Source: a virus
IMG/VR virus record: IMGVR_UViG_3300012003_000002
Span: 1-64,000 of that record
DNA: 64,000 bases
Direction: 5' to 3' (one strand)
How positions within the stretch are numbered: position 1 is the first letter of the stretch; each line of letters opens with the position of its first letter. Shown in pieces: positions 37,577 through 47,591 of this stretch. The position numbers and the translations under genes are program-made. The notes under the pieces were generated by a model. The model saw only the letters and a program-made list of their open reading frames with translations. It ran no database searches and was not told the origin of the DNA.

Positions 37577-40500
37577 TTATAAAGCTGCTGGTTGCCAGAT
37601 TATATTCCCATAAGTTGCATTAATATCTCCATTTCCCCCAGTTGCACCGTTAGCTGTGCCAGTTATTTTTAGAATCGCTGATGCTGAAAAAGTCAGTCCT
37701 GTTAAAGGAGTATAATTCGTGTAAGACGCTGTACTTGCACCTGGTGTAGAAATATTTACCATTGCTCTTGCAGTTGTTGCTCCAGTTCGTATAATTGAAA
37801 CATTCACTATCCATGCGCCTGTAACGCTCATTGTTAATGCTCCCGTATCTGCTATTACTGAACCTGCATAGTACACTCTCAATTGACTTGTTGCGGTTGC
37901 ATCATTGAAAATACCTCCATAAATGGCTACTAATTTTTCACCTGGTGCATTTAGCCTATTTGTACCTATAGTGTAAGTGAGTAAGTCTGTTTCGTTAATA
38001 CCTATATTTGCCGCGGAATCTGGGTAAAAGTCTTTTAGTTGGATAGGAGCTGTCCCCGCAGTTGATGTACTACCATCAGCCATTAAGAATTGAGAAGATG
38101 TACCTCCTGATTTTATGAGTGCTGTTGCCGTAACACTTGAAGAGAAGGTGGCTGCTCCTGCCTGAATTCCTCCGTTATCTGTAATAGTTAGTTTATCTAC
38201 TCCATTTTTTTGGATAGTAAACGGAATACCAGTTGCTGCTGTTGTGTTATTAATAACAACGCCTTTACCCGATGAGGTATTATAAGTAAAGAATCCCGTC
38301 CCTGTTGAATCATTAGCAGAATAGAGTCCAATTCCTGTTGAGGAGTTACCGGAATAGAATCCCGTACCTATTGAGGTATTAGAGGAACTTATCCCGATAC
38401 CCGTTGATGAGTTTCCAGAAATTATACCACCAGTAAATGTTTTTTCCCCCGTTATACTTTGATTTCCAGTAAGTAATACTGCATTTGAAGGTGGATTAGC
38501 CAATACAAAAGCAGTTGTCGCTATCTGTGTGGTGTTTGTTCCTGCTGTGGCCGTTGGTGCTGTTGGTGTTCCTGATAATGACGGTGAATCTAAAGGAGCA
38601 TATACCGTAGCATCTAAACTCCCATCTCCTTTTACAAATTGACTTGCTATACCGCCTGTTGTTACGTGTGATGCTGACGTTACACTTGAAGAGAAGGTGG
38701 CTGATGTTCCGTTTAAAGCACCGCTTAAAGTCCCTCCCGTTAATGGCAAATAAGCAGTAGAGTTATAAGCATTAGAACCTAAAGTTCCTCCCTCTACAAC
38801 TGTCCCCGCTATTGTTCCAAAGTTTTTATTGAATGCAGTATTCTTAGTAAATGCAGTTTCATAACTTCCTGATGCTTGTTTCCCATTTAACTGAGTTTGA
38901 ATACTACTCGTTGCATCAACATAAGCCATAGTAGCTGCACTCACTCCATTAGTAGAAGTAGGTGTAATAGCTCCTAATCCTATAACTGGTGTTGTTGTTC
39001 CAGTTGCTACGGTTACCCCGTTTGTGCCTGTTACAGAGGTTACTGTGCCGCTTCCTGTACCATATACTGTGCTATCTACGCTTCCATCGGCTTTTAAGAA
39101 TTGTGATGAAGTTCCTCCTGATTTTATTAATGACGTTGCCGTTACACTTGAAGCGAAGGTGGCTGTTGTCCCATTCAAACTACCATCTGAATTTAATTTG
39201 AAACCTGTATTAACATAACTAGATCCGTTAAAATGCCACAAGTCTAGCCCGTTACTGGCATTCAATTGGAATAAAGTTTGTCGATTAGATGCTCCTGATA
39301 GTCCATTCCCAAAGTTTATAAGTGAACCTCCACCTATGGTGTTAGATGCTCCTTTAAGGGTAGTAAAATCAGCATACGTAATAAACGCTCCTGTTGCCGT
39401 AACACTTGAAGAGAAGGTGGCTGCTCCTGTTTTTGATACAGTAAAATCATTTTGACCAACACCCGCGACCTGATGTCCTAATCTAAAAAAATCATTATTT
39501 GGCACATCGTAAGTAATCCCCATTGAGAATAAAGTCGGTGAATTGACATTAATACTTCTATCTAAGATTATGCTCTGATATACATCGCGTAATATTTTTA
39601 TATCTCCAAAAGTTCCATTCCCATTAACCCACATATTAGCAGATTGAGTAGAAGCATTTTGATTTTGAATGTAGTTTGCGGAACCTGTTGCTGGAGCAGC
39701 TCCTAAACTTGATAAGGTTGGGAGTGCAATATCTCCTGTACCTAAAACTGTAGTTCCTCCAACTGTTTTAATGTTTGTGTTTGAAACTAAAGTAGGTTGT
39801 TTCCCGTTCAATTGTGTCTGAATAGAACTCGTAGCATCATTATTAGTTCTTTGAGCAGGTGTCTGAAATACTCTTGTGGCGGTTTCACCTATCTGGTCTG
39901 CATTGTAATCATTTGTCTGAGCTACTACCCCACCATTTCTTCCAAATACAGTAGTAACTGCGCTAGTAGGTGTTAGTAATTCTTGCCAATCTGAAAGTAA
40001 AGTTGGGTCGGTACCTTTTAGAATAAATGATTTATTTAAGTCTGTACGTACAGATATATCTCCTGTTTGTGCTATTAAGGCTAGCATTGTAGCCTGTGAA
40101 ACAGTCACAAAAGTATCTGATATAGTAATGCTCGGAAGCTGGGAATATATTAATTTTCCGTCAACTCCTAATCCTGCATAGCCACTTGCTATATTTTTGT
40201 TGGCTGTGTTTTCTGGTGTGAAACCTAATGCAGATTGCTTCCCATTCCATATTACTTTTTCAGCATCCGTAACAAATCTATTGCTCACATCTTGAGTGAT
40301 GATACTCGGAGGATGATTTGCTGGATGTGTATAATTAGCCAATGTTGCTAATCTTGTAATTTCAGTATCTAAGATTAAACTTTTACCTGTAACTTTATCA
40401 ACTTTACCCGAAATATCAACGTTTGAAACTCCTGCTAATCTTGTGATTTCTGTATCTGAAATTAACGACTTGCCTGTTACCTTATCAACTTTCAAAGCCA

Positions 40501-42061
40501 ATCCAGAATTTATTGCATCCACAGTAGGAAACTTAACCCCTGTTCCATCAATTGCTAATGAGTTTTGTTTGTTTACCGTGTTTTCTTTACTTGAAATATC
40601 CTGGTCTCCTGTATTACTTCCTGATAGAGTAGTAATCCCAAGTTTAGTCTTAATTGTAGATAAAGTTTCATCACCTGTATTAGTTCCAGTTGAATTACCT
40701 GAACCACTTGGTGCGCCTACTTGTGTAGCAGTATAATCCCCTGTTTGAGCAGTAACCGCTCCGTTTCTACCAAATACAGTTGTAACAGCACTTGTGGGTG
40801 TAAGTAGTTCTTGCCAATCAGTGAGTGTAGAATAAAGATTTCCTTTTAAAATAAACGATTTATTTAAGTCAGTTCGTACTGCTACATCACCTTTATCTGC
40901 CAAGGTTAATCCTAACATTTCAGCCTGAGAAGCTACTACATAAGTGTCTGAAATAGTGATACTAGGTAGTTGTGATGAAATTAATTTTCCATCTGCGCCA
41001 AGTCCAGCATAACCACTCGCTATGTTTTTATTAGCTGTATTTTCTGGAGTGAACCCTAAATCATTTTGTTTAGCATTCCATGTTGCCTTTTCAGCGTCAG
41101 TGACAAATCTATTACTAACATCTTGGGTAATAATACTTGGAGGATGATTAGTAGGGTGTGTATAGTTAGCGAGGGTTCCTAATCGTGTGATTTCAGTATC
41201 TAAGATTAAACTTTTACCTGCAACTTTATCTACTTTCAAATTCAGTCCAGAATTAACCGCATCTACCGTAGGGAACTTAACTCCTGTTCCGTCAACTGCT
41301 AATGAGTTTTGTTTATTTGAAGTGTTTTCTTTTCCTGATAAATCTTGGTCGCCTGTATTCGTTCCTGACTGATTAGAAAGCTTGGTGATTTCAAGAGCAT
41401 TAATAAGTCTTTCACCTGTAACTTTGTCTACCTTACCTGAAATGTCAACGTTTGAAACACCTGCTAATCTTGTAATCTCTGTATCTGAAATAAGGCTTTT
41501 ACCTGTTACTTTGTCAACTTTGCTCGCTAAATCAGTCACCAATCCTGTCACCTGACTTTCAGTAATATTTCCTGTAATAGTTGACGCAGTACCTTCAATA
41601 CTTAATGAAGTTGCTGTTCCAGTTAATCCTGTACCAGCGCCTATAAAATTTGAAGCAGAAATAGAACCTATTCTTGAAATATTTTCAGTTTTTGTATTTC
41701 CTGCGTCAGTTGTTGTTCTAGTTAAATAGAAATTAGATAATGATTGTATTGTTTTTGTTATATATGTTAATGTACTACTATTATAAACCCAAGTTGATGC
41801 ATCACTTCCTATATATAAATTATTAATATCTATTTTTAATAAATTATCATTTATTGTTGGAGGATTATTTAAATCAAATATTGTTGCTATTGTTGGTGTT
41901 AGTGCATTTACATAAACAATTTTAGAATAGTCAGTTGGTACTCCATTTTCTAAAACATCAATTCTAGTATCTAAATCTTGTGCATTTCCTATATAAGTGG
42001 ATTTATCTAGTTTTAATTCTAAAGATGATGTACTTACAAGGGTAGTTGTTATTTTTGCCAT
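37577..42061 (-). CDS. Mosaic tail fibre, 1494 residues, probable receptor-binding protein
   Basis: Low-complexity, Thr/Ser/Gly-rich fibre. It contains T4 long-tail-fibre-like segments (APLDSPSLSGTPTAPTATAG with TTQIATTAFVL) and several ATFSSSVTAT units. A ~300-residue block occurs twice in tandem (segments beginning near KQNSLAVDGTGVKFPTVDA, through THPxNHPPSIITQDVSNRF and FILKG to TTVFGRNG). The C-terminal ~150 residues form a non-repetitive domain likely to sit at the tip. Base composition is visibly richer in G and C than the neighbours, with different codon choice, which suggests import from another phage or prophage. No C-terminal chaperone motif was recognised. Confidence 0.82.
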   Translation of the reverse strand: MAKITTTLVSTSSLELKLDKSTYIGNAQDLDTRIDVLENGVPTDYSKIVYVNALTPTIATIFDLNNPPTINDNLLKIDINNLYIGSDASTWVYNSSTLTYITKTIQSLSNFYLTRTTTDAGNTKTENISRIGSISASNFIGAGTGLTGTATSLSIEGTASTITGNITESQVTGLVTDLASKVDKVTGKSLISDTEITRLAGVSNVDISGKVDKVTGERLINALEITKLSNQSGTNTGDQDLSGKENTSNKQNSLAVDGTGVKFPTVDAVNSGLNLKVDKVAGKSLILDTEITRLGTLANYTHPTNHPPSIITQDVSNRFVTDAEKATWNAKQNDLGFTPENTANKNIASGYAGLGADGKLISSQLPSITISDTYVVASQAEMLGLTLADKGDVAVRTDLNKSFILKGNLYSTLTDWQELLTPTSAVTTVFGRNGAVTAQTGDYTATQVGAPSGSGNSTGTNTGDETLSTIKTKLGITTLSGSNTGDQDISSKENTVNKQNSLAIDGTGVKFPTVDAINSGLALKVDKVTGKSLISDTEITRLAGVSNVDISGKVDKVTGKSLILDTEITRLATLANYTHPANHPPSIITQDVSNRFVTDAEKVIWNGKQSALGFTPENTANKNIASGYAGLGVDGKLIYSQLPSITISDTFVTVSQATMLALIAQTGDISVRTDLNKSFILKGTDPTLLSDWQELLTPTSAVTTVFGRNGGVVAQTNDYNADQIGETATRVFQTPAQRTNNDATSSIQTQLNGKQPTLVSNTNIKTVGGTTVLGTGDIALPTLSSLGAAPATGSANYIQNQNASTQSANMWVNGNGTFGDIKILRDVYQSIILDRSINVNSPTLFSMGITYDVPNNDFFRLGHQVAGVGQNDFTVSKTGAATFSSSVTATGAFITYADFTTLKGASNTIGGGSLINFGNGLSGASNRQTLFQLNASNGLDLWHFNGSSYVNTGFKLNSDGSLNGTTATFASSVTATSLIKSGGTSSQFLKADGSVDSTVYGTGSGTVTSVTGTNGVTVATGTTTPVIGLGAITPTSTNGVSAATMAYVDATSSIQTQLNGKQASGSYETAFTKNTAFNKNFGTIAGTVVEGGTLGSNAYNSTAYLPLTGGTLSGALNGTSATFSSSVTSASHVTTGGIASQFVKGDGSLDATVYAPLDSPSLSGTPTAPTATAGTNTTQIATTAFVLANPPSNAVLLTGNQSITGEKTFTGGIISGNSSTGIGISSSNTSIGTGFYSGNSSTGIGLYSANDSTGTGFFTYNTSSGKGVVINNTTAATGIPFTIQKNGVDKLTITDNGGIQAGAATFSSSVTATALIKSGGTSSQFLMADGSTSTAGTAPIQLKDFYPDSAANIGINETDLLTYTIGTNRLNAPGEKLVAIYGGIFNDATATSQLRVYYAGSVIADTGALTMSVTGAWIVNVSIIRTGATTARAMVNISTPGASTASYTNYTPLTGLTFSASAILKITGTANGATGGNGDINATYGNIIWQPAAL
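38125..39421 (-). repeat. Near-identical short DNA repeats in the tail fibre gene
   Basis: The sequence ACACTTGAAGAGAAGGTGGC (plus-strand reading) occurs near 38131, 38680 and 39397, with a one-base variant near 39142. All encode the ATFSSSVT unit. Synonymous positions are conserved too, so the copies are recent or kept alike by recombination. Confidence 0.8.
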
Positions 42062-42063
42062 TA

Positions 42064-42459
42064 TTAAATAATTACAGTTTCAATTATATATTCTACAGAT
42101 ACTTGACTACCCGCCTTCACTGTAAATGTTACAGAAGTTTGATTAAGAGTTGTTACTTCTATATTTTGAGTTGTACCTGCTGGAAATGTAAATGAATTAT
42201 ATATAATACTTCCACTTATAACAATTATGGTTATTGAGTGAAATGTATTTACTGGATATGTAACTATTTGATCTGTTATTGGAGAATATGAATTCGTAAC
42301 TAACGTATTATAATTTGGACCACCATTTTGACAAGTATTAACCGCAGATACTAATTCTACCAATCTTCTTAAATCAGAATTTTTTATTTTATTACAATCT
42401 TGAAAAGCGATTAACAGTTCGTTAATATTTTGGGAAATTGTATTACATTCTATTACCAT
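42064..42459 (-). CDS. Small appendage-associated protein
   Basis: 131 residues: a helical N-terminal half with two Cys (CNTISQNINELLIAFQDCNK) and a beta-rich C-terminal half of hydrophobic/Thr alternation (TVTFTVKAG-like). It starts three bases before the giant fibre gene. It may attach or cap the fibre. Function is unknown. Confidence 0.6.
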   Translation of the reverse strand: MVIECNTISQNINELLIAFQDCNKIKNSDLRRLVELVSAVNTCQNGGPNYNTLVTNSYSPITDQIVTYPVNTFHSITIIVISGSIIYNSFTFPAGTTQNIEVTTLNQTSVTFTVKAGSQVSVEYIIETVII

Positions 42460-42479
42460 ATTTTATATTTTTAATCTTC

Positions 42480-43328
42480 TTAAACAGAAGGTGTTGTTGT
42501 ATCATTATTATTTAATGTTCCTATATTATTACTTAAATTATAAGTAAGTGTTGCAACTCTTTCGCCTGAACTAGTTGATTTATCTCCAGTAGGAGCTAAT
42601 GTAATCATTTTACCAACAGAACTTATTTGAAAAGCATCTGTTGCTGTAGGATTGTCCCATAAGAAACCATTCTTAATTGGTGAACCGCCTTTCCATAAAG
42701 TAGCAGCTACATTTACAGGTGTTGTACCTACTGTATTATACCAAAAACATCTAGCATCAATTACTAAAATATTTTCTAAAGGATAAGTATTTTTAAATAA
42801 ATTTATATTAAATAAAACAGATTCGTACCCTGTTCCTGTATTATCACCACCCCAAGTTTCATACGGAGTTCCTGTGATAGGATATTGAGTTTGTCTTCCC
42901 CATCCTAAATATGTAGTTTGTGTATTTTGTCCTACATCTGGTGTAACGATTCTAGTTCTAGTATCTAAATCCATTCCAGTTGTAAATTCATAAGTTAACA
43001 TTATATAATCAGCATTAAATTGAAATGATGATTCACCTAAATTAAAATTAATTAATTTTTGACAACCTTCTTCAAAATCATCTTTTACTACAATAGTATA
43101 TGCAGTAGCAGCGGTTAATCCTATAATAGTAAATGGAGATGATAATACTTGATAAAATGTACCATTATTTATATTATATGATATATTTCCCTGATTACCA
43201 GAATAGGTTATTGTTGCTGTACCATCATCACCAGTTTGATTTGTTGGATTTGTAGTAGTAATTACTAATGGTCTAAGATTACAACTCCTATTATCTAATT
43301 TATATATGTTTTTTTTAAAAGCTCTCAT
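42480..43328 (-). CDS. Appendage protein with Ig-like/SprB-type repeat
   Basis: 282 residues. After a basic start, residues about 35-80 (GTATITYSGNQGNISYNINNGTF) have the strand and Gly/Asn pattern of the SprB-type beta domain common in Bacteroidota surface proteins. The rest is beta-rich with many aromatic residues (TYLGWGRQTQYPI, ARCFWYNT), compatible with carbohydrate or host-surface contact. It lies within the fibre gene block. Host-recognition function is inferred from this. Confidence 0.6.
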   Translation of the reverse strand: MRAFKKNIYKLDNRSCNLRPLVITTTNPTNQTGDDGTATITYSGNQGNISYNINNGTFYQVLSSPFTIIGLTAATAYTIVVKDDFEEGCQKLINFNLGESSFQFNADYIMLTYEFTTGMDLDTRTRIVTPDVGQNTQTTYLGWGRQTQYPITGTPYETWGGDNTGTGYESVLFNINLFKNTYPLENILVIDARCFWYNTVGTTPVNVAATLWKGGSPIKNGFLWDNPTATDAFQISSVGKMITLAPTGDKSTSSGERVATLTYNLSNNIGTLNNNDTTTPSV

Positions 43329-43333
43329 TTATT

Positions 43334-44623
43334 TTAAATTTTAGTATTACCTAATAGATAATAAATATTTGTATTTAATTTCTTTTCAATGAAAGTTTGT
43401 TGACCATATCCTTTTATTTTATAACCGATAGAATTTATTAATGTTACACCTGATGTTAAATGAGTTACTATACCTGTACCTTCTTGAATAAATCCTACTG
43501 AAAAATTTGGAATATTCACTCCTGAATCAATTGTAATTGATACATCTACAGTACCATTATTTATAAAGATAATATAATTATAATCACTATTTGTTATTGT
43601 ATAATTTGTACCTGTAAAATCTGCAGGATAAGTTATAATTTTTTGTAAATTATCTCCTATTTGAATATTTCCAATACCAACTATAGATTCTCCATTAATT
43701 GTCTTGAGTATTGGAGATGTGATAATTGGGTTTAAAGGGTCTGTATTATCTATAATATTACCAGTAACAGATTGAACACTTATTGAATTTATTATATAAG
43801 GGGTATTAACATTACCATTTCCAGTAATATTAATACCAGTTCCTTGGTTTATATAAGTTGGAGGTGTATTAATAACAGCTTCAATTGTATAAGGACTTAA
43901 AACTGTTCCTGAACCTACTATTGTAACATTATTTCCAGCATTTAATTTAGTTTCTGAACCATCTGGTACTGAAGGAATTATACTTTGTACATATTCTTTT
44001 GTAGTTAATACTTTACCAGTAGTCTCATTATTTATAATTAATAATGACTGTGCTGGAGCTATAACTTCATTACCTACTGTTTTAACTATACCTAAATCTG
44101 TTAAATTTGCGTTAACAATATAAGGAGTTAGTGTTGTACCTGTACCAGTTATAGTAATATTAGTACCTTGATTTATTTTAGTCTCAGAACCATTAGCTAC
44201 AGTATCTGTACTATTTATAACATATGGGGAAGCTATTGTTCCAACTCCTGTTACTGTAGTATTTGTTCCTGCATTTATTTTAGTTTCTGAACCATTAGCT
44301 GGTGTTGTATTGGAATTTGATACTAAGAAAAAATTAAAAGATTTTCCAGAATAGTCAATACCATCTACTGCCGTATAAGTTGGATATACAAAGTTTGAAG
44401 TTAATAATCCTGTTTCAAGATCTACAACTTGTCTCCAAACATATTCAGTTTTTTCATCTTTACAATAAACTTTTAAACCTTCATAATATTTAAATGCTAG
44501 GTTATTACCTACTCCTAAATCTTTAAGAGTTAATTCATTTTGAATACCTGTTATAGAATCTAATCTAACCTGTTTAGGTACGTTAAAACCTTTAGGTATA
44601 TCTGCACTATATTGATTTGCCAT
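43334..44623 (-). CDS. Fibre-type appendage protein with repeats, 429 residues
   Basis: A unit of about 30-35 residues (DGSETK[IL]NxGTNxTITGxGTxxxPYxI) recurs at least four times between residues 105 and 290, the pattern of a trimeric beta-helical fibre shaft. An N-terminal globular segment with Cys/Trp probably docks to the virion, and the C-terminal ~90 residues are non-repetitive. It is located between the other appendage genes, so it may be part of the same host-binding complex. Confidence 0.7.
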   Translation of the reverse strand: MANQYSADIPKGFNVPKQVRLDSITGIQNELTLKDLGVGNNLAFKYYEGLKVYCKDEKTEYVWRQVVDLETGLLTSNFVYPTYTAVDGIDYSGKSFNFFLVSNSNTTPANGSETKINAGTNTTVTGVGTIASPYVINSTDTVANGSETKINQGTNITITGTGTTLTPYIVNANLTDLGIVKTVGNEVIAPAQSLLIINNETTGKVLTTKEYVQSIIPSVPDGSETKLNAGNNVTIVGSGTVLSPYTIEAVINTPPTYINQGTGINITGNGNVNTPYIINSISVQSVTGNIIDNTDPLNPIITSPILKTINGESIVGIGNIQIGDNLQKIITYPADFTGTNYTITNSDYNYIIFINNGTVDVSITIDSGVNIPNFSVGFIQEGTGIVTHLTSGVTLINSIGYKIKGYGQQTFIEKKLNTNIYYLLGNTKI

Positions 44624-44627
44624 TTTA

Positions 44628-45290
44628 TTATATTATTTTTTTAAATTTGAAAAATATATCACTAGGTGTATAAAAATCTTTAGATATAAACAAAGTATTA
44701 TTTAAAGTAGATGAATAATTGGTATCAAATATGTCTGTAACATTATTATTTAATATATCTGTAATTATAAAATTTTTATTATCTGATTCTGTAGCATAAA
44801 AACAAATTCTACCTAAATAAGGATAATTTATAGTTTTACCTATATTTTCAAAATTAATATAACTATCAAATAATTTATTTGTAAAATAATTTGTAGTAGT
44901 TAATAATGGAATTATATCACTTATTGTAGTAAGATAAGATTGTTCTTGCCAATAATATATTTTATTTACTTTTGGTTGTATAGGAATATTATTAGCATCT
45001 GTTTTTTGAGATTGTATGAATTTATCCTTTTTAGTCATTTGATATATTTCTTGATAATTATTATTACAAATTACTTTAGAACTATGTAAAATAGTATTAT
45101 ATATTTTTAAAAGTTGTTTTATTTCTATATCACTTAATACTAAATGAGTTCCATATAAAAAATCATATACAATATCTAATAAATAAATATCATTTGGTAT
45201 TATTGTTTTACCAATTTTAGTTTTTTTATATTCTTTATTTAAAGAACTAATTATTGTAGCATTATGTGATTTTTCATTTATTTGTTGCAT
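44628..45290 (-). CDS. Unknown virion-block protein, 220 residues
   Basis: Ile/Asn/Tyr/Thr-rich, with an N-terminal helical half and a beta-rich C-terminal half. No known motif. It starts five bases before the fibre gene and follows the Cys-rich 193-residue gene, so it is probably an accessory of the appendage complex or its assembly. Function unknown. Confidence 0.6.
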   Translation of the reverse strand: MQQINEKSHNATIISSLNKEYKKTKIGKTIIPNDIYLLDIVYDFLYGTHLVLSDIEIKQLLKIYNTILHSSKVICNNNYQEIYQMTKKDKFIQSQKTDANNIPIQPKVNKIYYWQEQSYLTTISDIIPLLTTTNYFTNKLFDSYINFENIGKTINYPYLGRICFYATESDNKNFIITDILNNNVTDIFDTNYSSTLNNTLFISKDFYTPSDIFFKFKKII

Positions 45291-45297
45291 AATTTAA

Positions 45298-45879
45298 TTA
45301 TTGTTGTATAAATTTACTACAAGAACTACAAGTAACTGTTTCACAATTTTTACATTTAGATATGTTACAAAGTTTTTTAAGATTATTTAACATTTCAATT
45401 GCTTGTAAATAATATCCAATACTTAATGATTTTTCAATAGAATCTATTAATAAATTTACAGTAATTGTTAAATTATTTGAATAAACAGTTGTAGAATTAT
45501 AATCTATAGATTTTTCTGACTCTAATAAATAATTTAACATACACTTATAATAAGGTTGTAAATTATAAGTAATAGCTAAAGCAGGATCTTGACAATTTAC
45601 ACAACCATCTATACCTATATAATTACTTTGAATTTCTACAAACCAAATATCAGTAAAGGAATAAACACTTACTTCTTTAGCATCTATTATAAAAACTTCT
45701 TTATTATTAATTTGTTGTAATTTATAATTTAAATTAATACTTAAAGAATCATCTTTAAAAGTATCAATATTCCATAATTTAATTGAAGTTATTATACTTC
45801 CTGCAACAGTTTCTGCGTCAATTGCAAGTTGTTGTCCATCATTTAAAATTTCAAAGTTATTTACGATAACTGCTGCCAT
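45298..45879 (-). CDS. Cys-rich unknown virion-block protein, 193 residues
   Basis: The N-terminal half is beta-rich; the C terminus carries a dense cysteine cluster (CNISKCKNCETVTCSSC, about residues 172-188) plus a CVNC near residue 95. That is six or more Cys in CxxC-like spacing, suggesting metal binding. First gene after the terminator at 45.9 kb, so it begins the appendage transcript. Function unknown. Confidence 0.62.
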   Translation of the reverse strand: MAAVIVNNFEILNDGQQLAIDAETVAGSIITSIKLWNIDTFKDDSLSINLNYKLQQINNKEVFIIDAKEVSVYSFTDIWFVEIQSNYIGIDGCVNCQDPALAITYNLQPYYKCMLNYLLESEKSIDYNSTTVYSNNLTITVNLLIDSIEKSLSIGYYLQAIEMLNNLKKLCNISKCKNCETVTCSSCSKFIQQ

Positions 45880-45894
45880 ATTTTTTATATAAAA

Positions 45895-45936
45895 AAAGGC
45901 TGACTGTGTACAAATTAATGTTTACAATCAGCCTTT
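45895..45936 (-). terminator. Intrinsic terminator downstream of the 335-residue structural gene
   Basis: AAAGGCTGA and TCAGCCTTT form a stem with an additional TGT/ACA pair inside; read on the minus strand it is followed by T residues. It ends the capsid-side transcript before the appendage genes. Confidence 0.85.
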
Positions 45937-45959
45937 AAGGTTATTATTTATTTATTTTA

Positions 45960-46967
45960 TTATATTACTGCGAAATTAGCTGGTACTACAGCAAAAGTAT
46001 CTACTGCTGTTCTAATAGAAGTAAGAATTGCATTTGTAGCAGCATTGTTTGCTAATGTATCAGCAACTTTATCTACTGCAATAGTTAAAACTTTATATTG
46101 ACGTTCTACAGAAGTTTCTGTACGTGGCATATAATGTTTAATATGAATAAGATTATAAACACCTGATCCAGATGCATATGTTGGAGTTAAGTTTCCAAAA
46201 TTAGCTGGAAAACCATATTCTCTTGCTGGATCATATTTAAATCCTTTAAGAACATATTCTGCATTAGTAACCCATTTTCCAGTACCTGTTCCAGTATATG
46301 GTGCAGTTATTTGAGTAGTAGTTAAAACATTAAGGTTTGAACCATTATCTCCTGTTGGTACATTTTCAAAAACTTTACCTTTAATAGTAAATCGTAATTT
46401 ACGACCAGTATCACGTCCAACACGATTAGCTTGATATTTTTCAGTAACTAAAATTCCAGTACCATCTGCAACTGCAGTGAATTCTTTTCCACCACGATTA
46501 GATAGATTTTTATTTAAAGATACTAAAACACCATCTCTTACAGTTGTTGCTGTATCAGAACCTAGTACTTGACCTGTTACATAATATCCTTGAATAGTTG
46601 TAAAATTTTCAGGAGATAATTGATCTTCTAATCTAATTTCAACTTCATAAGTTCTTTTAGCTGCTACAACACCTGCTGTGTTGAAACCATCTACTTTATA
46701 AGAACCTAACACTTCAGCAGAATAAGCTGTAACTGTAACTTTATCTACATATTTAGGATCTACTTTATCAGAGAATTCAAATCCTCCAGGAATTCCATCT
46801 GCCTTTTGTAAAATATAAAAGGGTTTTTTTGCTGCAACATCACTACCATCTTTAGATAGTACTTTTAATTCTTTGTCTGATGCTGTTGCAATAAAAGTAG
46901 GTACAGTTGTTTCTATAGCTACTGCGTTTCCAATCATCATTTCACCCACTTGATTTGGTGTTATCAT
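45960..46967 (-). CDS. Virion structural protein, likely abundant (head-decoration or fibre-type)
   Basis: 335 residues, beta-rich, with Gly/Thr/Val/Ala composition and higher G and C use than the small genes nearby. The spacing and terminator directly after it suggest strong expression. The N-terminal MITPNQVGEMMIGNAVAIETTVPTFIA and the block GKWVTNAEYVLKGFKYDPAREYG look like conserved Crassvirales structural segments. Whether it is a head fibre, an auxiliary capsid protein or a tail component cannot be decided from sequence alone. Confidence 0.62.
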   Translation of the reverse strand: MITPNQVGEMMIGNAVAIETTVPTFIATASDKELKVLSKDGSDVAAKKPFYILQKADGIPGGFEFSDKVDPKYVDKVTVTAYSAEVLGSYKVDGFNTAGVVAAKRTYEVEIRLEDQLSPENFTTIQGYYVTGQVLGSDTATTVRDGVLVSLNKNLSNRGGKEFTAVADGTGILVTEKYQANRVGRDTGRKLRFTIKGKVFENVPTGDNGSNLNVLTTTQITAPYTGTGTGKWVTNAEYVLKGFKYDPAREYGFPANFGNLTPTYASGSGVYNLIHIKHYMPRTETSVERQYKVLTIAVDKVADTLANNAATNAILTSIRTAVDTFAVVPANFAVI

Positions 46968-47001
46968 TCTGTTTTAATTTTTAATTAATAATAATTTTTG
47001 T

Positions 47002-47589
47002 TTATAAATATCTGAAATCAGATTTATTTGGATTTTGACCGTTTAACCACGCAATCAATGTGGATTTTTTAATATTATTTTGTTCAGCACAATTTGCTGC
47101 ATAATCCCAAATTTCTTTGGTTTTAGTATTAATTACTTTTTTAGCATTGGGATTATTTTCTCCTGTATTAAGTTTTGAACCATAAAAATAATTATCTTTA
47201 CCATATCTAATAGATTTTGGATTCTTTTTACCTTTCATAGGACTAATTCTACCAAGATTCTTACCTTTTAAAGCTATAGATAATTTATTTCTAGTTTCTT
47301 TTGAAGGTTTACATCCTGGTGAACCATCTCCACCATCTGTAAGATTAACTAAATTTCCTAACCCTAAATCACGTCTTCCATATAATTTAATTAATTGAAT
47401 TTCTGCTTCTTGTGCACTTTCCCAATTTAAATTATCTGATAATATTTCTATTATATAATCGTGTTTATTAACTTCATTTTTCCAAAAACTAGATCTTGTA
47501 CTTTTTATATATGGTCTTTTATTGTTTCCAATACCTATATAAAATATTTCTTTATCTGATTTTCTTTTATGTATATATAAACAATACAT
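47002..47589 (-). CDS. Free-standing GIY-YIG homing endonuclease
   Basis: The nuclease core is visible: YCLYIHKR at the start and FYIGIGNNKRP at about residues 16-27, with an E at EAEIQLIKLYG as metal ligand. A NUMOD3-like basic motif (SKETRNKLSIALKGK) and a NUMOD1-like helix-turn-helix C-terminal part provide DNA binding. It stands between two virion genes with no flanking intron core, so it is a free-standing homing gene. It might also move the endonuclease-free intron in the RNA polymerase gene. Confidence 0.85.
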   Translation of the reverse strand: MYCLYIHKRKSDKEIFYIGIGNNKRPYIKSTRSSFWKNEVNKHDYIIEILSDNLNWESAQEAEIQLIKLYGRRDLGLGNLVNLTDGGDGSPGCKPSKETRNKLSIALKGKNLGRISPMKGKKNPKSIRYGKDNYFYGSKLNTGENNPNAKKVINTKTKEIWDYAANCAEQNNIKKSTLIAWLNGQNPNKSDFRYL

Positions 47590-47591
47590 GT

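Noticed and set aside
38989-41372. Several plus-strand frames opposite the tail fibre gene
   Set aside because: They recur with the repeats of the fibre gene and have no family resemblance; they are antisense shadows.
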